A stretch of DNA of 64,000 bases. It comes from Panopea generosa. Taxonomy: Eukaryota > Mollusca > Bivalvia > Adapedonta > Hiatellidae. Under the pieces are notes generated by a model. The model made no database searches, was not told the origin of the DNA, and saw only the letters and a list, made by a program, of their open reading frames with translations. Each line of letters starts with the position of its first letter. Position 1 is the first letter of the stretch. The stretch lies in assembly GCA_029582155.1 (NCBI GenBank), contig CM055899.1, positions 84,414,056-84,478,055 on the forward strand. Reading direction: 5' to 3'. Below are positions 41,201 to 53,200 of the stretch, piece by piece. The translations under genes and the position numbers were made by a program.

Positions 41201-44200
41201 TGAAGAAATGGTAATATAATTATTATGTATATCTATATATAAACAGTTAATCGTTACCTCTCACTGCTGAGGTTTCATGGCAGAGTATTTTTAGGCACTA
41301 ATGACTACTTACTTCATCAATGGGGTTGTGGGTTTGAGCCTTACATGGTTCAAAACCATTATGTGAGAAAGTTTGCCAGTTACTTGCAGAATGACTTTGG
41401 TTCTACTCATATTCATGCTCATGTCTTCCTCCACCAATAAAACTAGATATGCCATACATGACATATATAACCTGAAATGTGTTGAAAGTAGTGTCAAGCC
41501 CCATCCAAAAACAAACAGCCACAATGTTTGTTATTGGACCATTCTGGAGTAACATTTTGGCTCTGTTCCCAGAGATAGAATTAATAAACTTTTCTGTTAC
41601 TATGTATTTATTTCCTTAGTTTTTAGGTCCAAAATTTCCATTAAAAAACATGTTTTACTTTAATATGGTAGCTCTGTTTTTTGATAATTTTGGTAAACCA
41701 CTGATTTCTAATTTGTTGCTGATCTGATTGTTAGTATGCATTTTGTTAAATTCCAAACAATCTGCACAAATACCCAGTAGTAAAAAAACCTCTGAGCCAA
41801 ATTTTTCTAAGTTCCATGATTTATGGTTATCTAACCTAGTGTTTTTTGCACACATTATGTCTTAATTGTTCATTTTCAGTTTTAATGTTAATAAGTTTAT
41901 TTGAGAACTGCTGAGTTAGGTTGTCTGTATACAAATAATACAAGATTCCTTCATCATCCAGGTTAAAGAAATCACGAGAGACATAAAGCAATTGGATCAT
42001 GCCAAGCGACATTTGACAAGTTCTATAACCACATTAAACCATCTGCACATGCTGGTCGGTGGCGTCGAATCATTAAAGTAAGTTCTTACTTTGTACAAAG
42101 TTTCATCAAATTGTTATGTTGAAATTTGCTAATAATGTTGCAGCGGTAGCATTGAAACTATTTTTAGATAATGCAAAAGATTAGTTTATATTAATTCATT
42201 TTAGCTCTATTGCAAACTAAGTTCAGAGCTTATATGAGTTGCTCCCAAAGCCATGTTTTGGGTAGAACAAATACTGAATGAATGTTCCCGAGTCCATGTC
42301 CTGGGTAGAACATGTACTGAGTGAACATTCCCGAGTCCATGTCCCGGGTTGAACATGTACTGAATGAATGTTCCGGAGTTCATGTCCCAGGTGGAACATG
42401 ATCTGAGTGAATGTTCCAGAGTCCATGTCCCTGGTGGAACATGTACTGAGTCCATGTCCTGGGTAGAACAAGTACTGAGTGAATGTTCCGGAGTCCATGT
42501 CCTGGGTGGAACATGTACTGAGTGAATGTTCCCGAGTCCATGTCCTGGGTAGAACATGTACTGAGTGAATGTTCCCGAGTCCATGTCCCGGGTTGAACAT
42601 GTACTGAGTGAATGTTCCCGAGTCCATGTCCCGGGTTGAACATGTACTGAGTGAATGTTCCCGAGTCCATGTCCCGGGTGGAACATGTACTGAGTGAATG
42701 TTCCCGAGTCCATGTCCTGGGTAGAACAAGTACTGAGTGAATGTTCCCGAGTCCATGTCCTGGGTGGAACATGTACTGAGTGAATGTTCCCGAGTCCATG
42801 TCCTGGGTAGAACATGTACTGAGTGAATGTTCCCGAGTCCATGTCCTGAGTAGAACAAGTACTGAGTGAATGTTCTCGAGTCCATTTCCTGGGTAAAACA
42901 TGTACTGAGTGAATGTTCCCGAGTCCATGTCCTGGGAAGAACATATACTGAGTGAATGTGTCCGAGTCCATGTCCCTGGTGGAACATGTACTGAGTGAAT
43001 ATTCCTGAGTCTATGTCCTGGGTGGAACATGTACTGAGTGAATGTTCACGAGTCCATGTCCTGGGTGGAACATGTACTGAGTGAATGTTCCCTAGTCCAT
43101 GTCCTGGTTAGAACATGTACTGAGTGAATGTTCCCGAGTCCATGTCCTGGTTAGAACAAGTACTGAGTGAGTGTTCCCAAGTCCATGTCCTGGGTAGAAC
43201 AAGTACTGAGTGAGTGTTCCCAAGTCCATGTCCTGGGTAGAACAAGTACTGAGTGAGTGTTGTTTCTGAGAGACCATCAGGTTGAGCCTGAGATTAAACT
43301 CCGGCCTCTGGCATGAGCAGTCAGAACACTGTCCACTACATTAATGCCCTGCTTAAAAAACTGGGTTTTGTTGATGTAAGAGACATGCACATTAACAAGT
43401 TTAACATGACCCAGACCTTGTTAGCTCAGTCAGTAGCTTGTCTGACTATTAATCTAGGGGGTGTGAGTTGGAATCATCACTCAGCAGAGTCTCCGATGAT
43501 TGATATGTGACATTCCGTCTCATTATCATTCATCGCTCATAACTGATTTAAGTGGAAAAGTTATAAGTTACTTGCAGAGATGGATGTACTCAAGTACTGG
43601 TTAACCTTCCAGGATTCTAGGAAAGAGTGGTTAGGTTAAACTGTTGTGTGTTAGCCCAAAATGGCATAAAATGATGCTATATATTTAATAAAAAAACAAA
43701 GTTTAACATGCAGAATTTCATGTAGTTTGTGCGATTGCAAAAGTAAGTAATATAGTCATCTGCTAACAGTGGGAAGGGCTTGCTGAAACGGTAGAGGTTT
43801 GGGGCCCAGAATAATTGGTTTATCACCCACTATTACCAAGTGTCAAGTCACCATATCAACATATTTTTTTGTATTCTGCCAAGATAGATGTAAGAGTAAT
43901 ATTTGTGTAAGTTGTAAGAACTGGTTTCACGATGGGTGCTAAATGAATATATTTAAACAATGTTTTTTTAGTCAGTGTATAATTTTAATTAAATCCTAGA
44001 TCACTCCAAATCACATCTTGGCAGATAAATATATTCATCATATCCATTTATCGTTATGTGAAAAACAGATATGACCATGTAAAAAGTGGAAATATATGAA
44101 ATAGGTGATCCAGTTTCAATTATATTTAATAGTACACTTTCAGGAACTCAGTGAACAATGCCATGTTCTGTTCCTATTCTCACAAAACATCTCAAATGGA

Positions 44201-47200
44201 GTTTACACCAAAGCTGAAGTTTTAGCACTACTTGGCATTTAAAATGTTCTAAAGACAAAGCTTATACATATGAACATGATAATTGACAGTGATGTTCAAA
44301 CTGTACAGAAGTAATTAATTGACAATAAAATTAGAGCTTAAAATTTTGAAGTTTGGATGTTTTATGAATAAGGCCTGTTGCCCATTTCACTTACCTTCAA
44401 ATATTGTTGAATAATTAAGAAACCTAATATACATAAAGTTAAGGCAAGTTTGAATAAGAACTACATTTTTGTATGCTTACAAAAGCTTGTATGAGGATGT
44501 AAGTGGAAACTAAAATGAATTTTGTGACTTTACAAACCTAAGTGAAATTGCCCCCAAGTGTTATGTATGTTTTGTTTTTATTTCAGCTCTCTAACTGGTA
44601 GAAGACAATTTTGAGAGGAATAAATGGCCTCCAAGTGTTTATGTATGTTTTGTTTTGATTGCAGCTCCCTGACCAGGAGAAGGCAGTATGGAGAGGTTGC
44701 CAACCTGTTACAGGGAGTCCTCAATGTACTTGAACATTTCCAAAGATACATGGCCATTCCGCAGATAAAAGAACTGTCTGATAGGTAAATTGCTTTTAAA
44801 AGTAGATGTTAACATCTGACAGTCTTTATATTAACTATTCTAAAAGTGGATGACCACGCCTCACAGTCCCTATATTATGGGGCTTAATAAGAAATTCCTG
44901 AAAAATAATTACCAGTAATCATGGTCCAACAAATTTTGTAGAGATTGATTTCAATTTTAAAACAATAAAAAAATATTTAGCAGTGTTTTAACATTTGAAA
45001 TGTGATACTAGTGTTCCATTTTTATGTCCCTGTCATGTAATGTGGGGTACAACTGGCTTCTGTTTCACCAACATTTTACTTAATTACTTAAAAACTTAAC
45101 TAAGTTTTGACTGGTTATTTATCTATTATATAATCAATATCATTGACACAATATGCAGTTTAACTGGAACCAATCTAAAGTCATGATCACCTGGCTGCTT
45201 TTCTTAGATTTAAGTTTTTAAGTATTTAAGTATATGTTGGTGAAACAGGAGCCTGGTGTACTTATTTTGCACATTTTTTTAATGTCACGGTAGGTACAGA
45301 TTTTGATGTAGTTTGTATCTCCACAATTCTTTACAGGCCTCAAGGCATTGCATTCAAACTTATTTCTCAACTTAAGCCTTAAACAATATTCTAACATTCG
45401 CCTTGGGGGAATTTGTTTCAATAAAAAGATGATTGATTGATTGATTGAATATTTAGCATCATCTTTATGCCATCGAGGGCTAACAGATGATCATTTAACT
45501 AACCACTGTTTCCTGGGATTAACCAGTACTGGAGCACAACCCATCTCCGCAAGTAACTGATAACTTTCCCACTTGAATCAGTGGTGAGAGATGAATGATA
45601 GCGAGACACAATGTCGTATATCAATCATCACGGAGACTGTTGCCAGGTGGAGATTCGAACTCACGACCCCTGGATTGATAGTCAGACGCGTAACAGACTG
45701 AGCTAATTGGGCTCGGCACAATAAAAAGAACTGTGATACAAATAAATAGAAATTGTTACATCAATTTCTAATCTTATCTTGGTCAAACAGTTGAAACACA
45801 CCAGCCAAGTGGCATTGCTACTGGTAAGGATCACTCACCTTCAGTGATTGTCTAGTAGTTGAGAGTTTGTTATACCTTCCGGCTATCTATTAAAATGTAT
45901 TTTTACATCACCACCGTATAATTATAATGTTCGATATTCACTCACATTTTAACACACAGAAGAGTTATACAAATGAGATGGGGTTTATTACAATCATATG
46001 GTTCATAAATATTTTCATAATCAAATTTCCTGAGACATTGTCTAATACAAAAATGTACAGTTTGTACGAAGATTGGTTATATACATGTATACATATAGGT
46101 GAATGTCCTGACACAATGACACATGTTAATATTGTATGTCAGAGTGAAACAGATGCAGACAGAGCTGGGTTCCCAGATTATATCTGACTTTGAAGATTGG
46201 TGATATACATGTATACATATAGGTGAATGTCCTGACACAATGACATGTGTAAATATTGTTTTTCAGAGTCAAACAGATGCAGACAGAGCTGGGTTCCCAG
46301 ATTATATCTGACTTTGTAGATTGGTGATATACATGTATACATGTAGGTGAATGTCTTGACACAATGACATGTGTTAATATTGTATTTCAGTGTGAAACAG
46401 ATGCAGACAGAGATGGGTTCTCAGATTATACCTGACTTTGAAGATTGGTGATATACATGTATACATATAGGTGAATGTCCTGACACGATGACATGTGTTA
46501 ATATTGTATTTCAGGGTGAAACAAATGCAGACAGAGCTGGGTTCCCAGATTATATCTGACTTTGAAGATTGGTGATATACATATATACATGTAGGTGAAT
46601 GTCTTGACACAATGACATGTGTTAATATTGTATTTCAGGGTGAAACAGATGCAGACAGAGCTGGGTTCCCAGATTATATCTGACTTTGAAGATTGGTGAT
46701 ATACATGTATACATATAGGTGAATGTCTTGACACAATGACATTTGTTAATATTGTATTTCAGGGTGAAACAGATGCAGACAGAGCTGGGTTCCCAGATTA
46801 TATCTGACTTTGAAGATTGGTGATATACATGTATACATATAGGTGAATGTCCTGACACGATGACATGTGTTAATATTGTATTTCAGGGTGAAACAAATGC
46901 AGACAGAGCTGGGTTCCCAGATTATATCTGACTTTGAAGATTGGTGATATACATATATACATGTAGGTGAATGTCTTGACACAATGACATGTGTTAATAT
47001 TGTATTTCAGGGTGAAACAGATGCAGACAGAGCTGGGTTCCCAGATTATATCTGACTTTGAAGATTGGTGATATACATGTATACATATAGGTGAATGTCT
47101 TGACACAATGACATTTGTTAATATTGTATTTCAGGGTGAAACAGATGCAGACAGAGCTGGGTTCCCAGATTATATCTGACTTTGAAGATTGCTGATATAC

Positions 47201-50200
47201 ATGTATACATATAGGTGAATGTCCTGACACGATGACATGTGTTAATATTGTATTTCAGGGTGAAACAGATGCAGACAGAGCTGGGTGTCAAGATTATATC
47301 TGACTTTGAAGATTGGTGATATATAGATGAATGTCCTGACACGATTACATGTGTTCATATTGTATTTCAGGATTTCAAGGTGAAACAGATGCAGACAAAG
47401 CTGGGTTCCCAGATTATATCTGATTTTGAAGATTGGTGATATACATGTATACATGTAGGTGAATGTCTTGACACAATGACATGTGTTAATATTGTATTTC
47501 AGGGTGAAACAGATGCAGACAGAGCTGGGTTCCCAGAATATATCTGACTTTGAAGATTGGTGATATACATGTATACATATAGGTGAATGTCTTGACACAA
47601 TGACATGTGTTAATATTGTATTTCAGGGTGAAACAGATGCAGACAGAGCTGGGTTCCCAGATTATATCTGACTTTGAAGATTGGTGATATACATGTATAC
47701 ATATAGGTGAATGTCTTGACACAATGACATGTGTTAATATTGTATTTCAGGGTGAAACAGATGCAGACAGAGCTCTGTTCCCAGATTATATCTGACTTTG
47801 AAGATTGGTGATATACATGTATACATATAGGTGAATGTCCTGACACGATGACATGTGTTAATATTGTATTTCAGTGTGAAACAGATGCAGACAGAGCTGG
47901 GTGTCAAGATTATATCTGACTTTGAAGATTGGTGATATACATGTATACATATAGGTGAATGTCCTGACACGATTACATGTGTTCATATTGTATTTCAGGA
48001 TTTCAAGGTGAAACAGATGCAGACAGAGCTGGGTTCCCAGATTATATCTGACTTTGAAGATTGGTGATATACATGTATACATATAGGTGAATGTCTTGAC
48101 ACGATAACATGTGTTAATATTGTATTTCAGAGTGAAACAGATGCAGACAGAGCTGGGTTCCCAGATTATATCTGACATTGAAGATTGGTGATATACATGT
48201 ATACATATAGGTGAATGTCTTGACACGATGACATTTGTTAATATTGTATTTCAGGGTGAAACAGATGCAGACAGAGCTGGGTTCCCAGATTATATCTGAC
48301 TTTGAAGATTGCTGATATACATGTATACATATAGGTGAATGTCCTGACACGATGACATGTGTTAATATTGTATTTCAGGGTGAAACAGATGCAGACAGAG
48401 CTGGGTTCCCAGATTATATCTGACTTTGAAGATTGGTGATATACATGTATACATATAGGTGAATGTCCTGACACGATTACATGTGTTAATATTGTATTTC
48501 AGGATTTCAAGGTGAAACAGATGCAGACAGAGCTGGGTTCCCAGATTATATCTGACTTTGAAGATTGGTGATATACATGTATACATGTAGGTGAATGTCC
48601 TGACACAATGACATGTGTTAATATTGTATTTCAGAGTGAAACAAATGCAGACAGAGCTGGGTTCCCAGATTATATCTGACTTTGAAGATTGGTGATATAC
48701 ATGTATACATGTAGGTGAATGTCTTGACACAATGACATGTGTTAATATTGTATTTCAGGGTGAAACAGATGCAGACAGAGCTGGGTTCCCAGATTATATC
48801 TGACTTTGAAGATTGGTGATATACATGTATACATATAGGTGAATGTCCTGACACGATTACATGTGTTAATATTGTATTTCAGGATGAAACAGATGCAGAC
48901 AGAGCTTGGTTTCCAGATTATATCTGACTTTGAAGATTGGTGATATACATGTATACATATAGGTGAATGTCCTGACACAATGACGGGTTAATATTGTATT
49001 TCAGGGTAAAACAGATGCAGACAGAGCTGGGTTCCTAGATTATATCTGACTTTGAAGATTGGTGATATACATGTATACATATAGGTGAATGGTTTGACAC
49101 AATGACACATTCAGGGTGAAACAGATGCAGACAGAGCTGGGTTCCCAGATTATATCTGACTTTGAAGATTGGTGATATACATGTATACATATAGGTGAAT
49201 GTCCTGACACGATTACATGTGTTAATATTGTATTTCAGGATGAAACAGATGCAGACAGAGCTGGGTTTCCAGATTATATCTGACTTTGAAGATTGGTGAT
49301 ATACATGTATACATATAGGTGAATGTCCTGACACAATGACGGGTTAATATTGTATTTCAGGGGGAAACAGATGCAGACAGAGCTGGGTTCCTAGATTATA
49401 TCTGACTTTGAAGATTGGTGATATACATGTGTATAGGTGAATGTTTTGACACAATGACACATTCAGGGTGAAACAGATGCAGACAGAGCTGGGTTCCCAG
49501 ATCATATCTGACTTTGAAGATTGGTGATATACATGTATACATGTAGGTGAATGTCCTGACACGATTACATGTGTTAATATTGTATTTCAGGATGAAACAG
49601 ATGCAGACAGAGCTTGGTTTCCAGATTATATCTGACTTTGAAGATTGGTGATATACATGTAAACATATAGGTGAATGTCCTGATACGATGACATGTGTTA
49701 ATATTGTATTTCAGGGTGAAACAGATGCAGACAGAGCTGGGTTCCCAGATTATATCTGACTTTGAAGATTGGTGATATACATGTATACATATAGGTGAAT
49801 GTCCTGACACGATTACATGTGTTAATATTGTATTTCAGGGTGAAACAGATGCAGACAGAGCTGGGTTCCCAGATTATATCTGACATTGAAGATTGGTGAT
49901 ATACATGTATACATATAGGTGAATGTCTTGACACAATGACACGTGTTAATATTGTATTTCAGGGTGAAACAGATGCAGACAGAGCTGGGTTCCCAGATTA
50001 TATCTGACTTTGAAGATTGGTGATATACATGTATACATATAGGTGAATGTCCTGACACAATGACGGGTTAATATTGTATTTCAGGGGGAAACAGATGCAG
50101 ACAGAGCTGGGTTCCTAGATTATATCTGACATTGAAGATTGGTGATATACATGTATACATATAGGTGAATGTCTTGACACAATGACACGTGTTAATATTG

Positions 50201-53200
50201 TATTTCAGGGTGAAACAGATGCAGACAGAGCTGGGTTCCCAGATTATATCTGACTTTGAAGATTGGTGATATACATGTATACATATAGGTGAATGTCTTG
50301 ACACGATGACATGTGTTAATATTGTATTTCAGGGTGAAACAGATGCAGACAGAGCTGGGTTCCCAGATTATATCTGACTTTGAAGAGGCCTTTCAGGGCT
50401 CTGGAGCTAAGGTACAATACATATTGAATTGTTTATTTTTAACAGTACTTGAACATACTTGTAATTATTTTTCTGTTTCTTTGATACAAACACATAGTTT
50501 ATAATTTTCCCTTTACTTCACCATAGTTGGTATTATGGCTTTTAATTGAACGGTGTTTAACATCATTTTAAACACATGGCAGGTTATATATGGCATATCC
50601 AGTTTTATTGGTGAAGGAAGACCTCATAGTGAATCTGAGTAGAATCACCATCTTTCTGCAAGTAACTGGCAAACTTTCTCACACAGTGCTTTTGGACAGA
50701 GTTTGGTTCGAACCCACGGCCTCAGCAGTGAAGTATGTTGTTGTAAGTTGTCAGTCTATTAGACCACTCGGCCATGGAGGACCCTATAGTTGGTGTAACA
50801 TGATTAAAAATATTATAAAGTCTCCTTTCATTTACCAACATTACTATGACTTAATTCTGAATTGGTAGTCTTGGATGTCATTGACATCTGTTTGTCTGTG
50901 TTTAACTTATGAACAATTGAACACCAAAGTTTTAATTTTCCTTTGTTGTTTTTGTATCCATGCACATGTGACTTTACCTGAGATAATGAATATATAATTT
51001 AAATATAGCAAAAATAAATTTCATCTATATCACAGTCGTAAGAAGTTAGTTTATACTGAAGTTATTTTGTAAGCTCAGAGTTTATATGAACCTCTCTACA
51101 GTCCGATACCTGGGTAAAACCAGTCCCGGGTATATTATGATACCTGGGTAAAACCAGTCCCGGGTGTATTATGATACCTGGGTAAAACCAGTCCCGAGTG
51201 TATTATGATACCTGGGTAATACCAGTCACCATATGATACCTGGGTAATACCAGTCCCGGGTGTATTATGATACCTGGGTAAAACAAGTCCAAGTTGATTA
51301 TGATACCTGGGTAAAACAAGTCCCGAGTGTATTATGATACCTTGGTAATACCAGTTGCCAGTGTATTATGATACCTGGGTAAAACCAGTCCCAAGTATAT
51401 TATGATACCTGGGTAAAACCAGTCCAGAGTATATAACGAAACCTGGGTAAAACCAGTCCTGAGTGTATTACAAAACCTGGGTAATACCAGTCCCAAGTGT
51501 ATTATGATACCGGGGTAAAACCAATCTCGAGTGCATTATGATACCGGGGTAAAACCAGTCCCGAGTGTATTATGATACCTGGTTAATACCAGTCTGGAGT
51601 GTATTATAAAACCTGGGTAATACCAGTCCCGAGTGTATTATGATACCGGGATAAAACCAGTCTCGAGTGTATTATGATGCCTGGGTAATACCAGTCCTGA
51701 GTGTATTATGATTCCTGGGTAATACCAGTCCTGAGTGTATTATGATACCTGGGTAATACCAGTCTCAAGTGTATTATGATACCTGGGTAAAACCATTCCG
51801 GAATGTATTATGATACCGGGGAAATACCAGTCCCGAGTCTATTATGATACCTGGGTAAAACCAGTCCTGAGTGTATAATGATACGGGGGGTAAAACCGGT
51901 CCCAAGTGTATTATGATACCTGGTTAATACCAGTCCAGAGTGTATTATGATACCAGGGTAAAACCAGTCCCGAGTGTATAATGATACCTGGGTAAAACCA
52001 GTCCCGAGTGTATTACAAAACCTGGGTAAAACCAGTCCTGAGTGTATTATGATACCTGCGTAAAACCAGTCCCGACTGTATTACGAAACCTGGATAATAC
52101 CAGTCCCGAGTGTATTATGATACCGGGGTAAAACCAGTCCCGAGTGTATTATGATACCTGGGTATTACCAGTCCTGAGTGTATTATGATTCCTGGGTAAT
52201 ACCAGTCCTATGTGTATTATGATACCTGGGTAAAACCAGTCCCACGTGTATTATGACACCTGGGCAATACCAGTCCCGAGTCTACTATGATACCAGGGTG
52301 AAACCCGTCTCGAGTGTATTATGATACCCGGGTAATACCAGTCTCGAGTGTATTATGATGACGGGGAATACCAGTCCTGAGTGTATTATGATACCTGGGT
52401 AAAACCAGTCCTGAGTGTATAATGATACCTGGGTAATACCAGTCCCGAGTGTATTATGATACCTTGGTAATACCAGTTCCGAGTGCATTATGATACCTAG
52501 GTAATACCAGTCCCAAGTGCATTATGATACCTGGGTAATACCAGTCCCAAGTGTATTATGATACCTGGGTAATACCAGTCCCGAGTGTATTATGATACCT
52601 GGGTAATACCAGTTCCAAGTGTATTATGATACCTGGGTAATACCAGTCCTGAGTGTATCATGAGAGGCATCAGGTGGAGCGGAGGATTAGTTCTGCGACA
52701 TCTGGCATGAATGTCACTACTCTATCCGCTTATTACTAAAGACTCTTAGTAAGAGTTAATTAGATACTGTCTGTCTTAAATATTAATTGTTGTTAGTAGA
52801 ATTTACAGTAGAATAAGAAATTCACTGATGGACATACATTTGTATTGCATTCATTGTTTACATTTATATATACATGTATACTTTACATTGCATGTCTGTA
52901 GTATGGGCCGGGTAACCAGCGTCAGTTGAAGGAGGCATGTTTTGTTGTCAACATCATTGACCCCAAGGTAAAGCGGGAACTATTGGGATGGTTTGTCAAG
53001 CTGCAACTGGCAGAATACCTCGTCTTGTTTGGAGAGAACCAGGATGTAAGTACATGGGTGATTTGCTTTATATCACTTTCCTTATTATGAAACATGTAGG
53101 ATTATTAAAATATAAAGATGGTAGGTAAGTTGATTTGGCAGGGGAGTCAGTGGAACTGTATATGATAGGATGCACATGTTTCTTAGTTCACATGCTACAT

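Noticed and set aside
42207-43030. Three overlapping minus-strand open frames of 216-254 codons
   Set aside because: They are products of a 43-bp repeat that lacks stops in all three frames; no homology and no start context.
46126-50304. Some thirty 78-codon minus-strand frames
   Set aside because: Each is the antisense of the 124-bp satellite unit; identical lengths follow from the period.
46063-50332. CRISPR-like array (regular spacing of near-identical units)
   Set aside because: The whole unit is conserved, not repeat plus unique spacers, and the DNA is animal nuclear.
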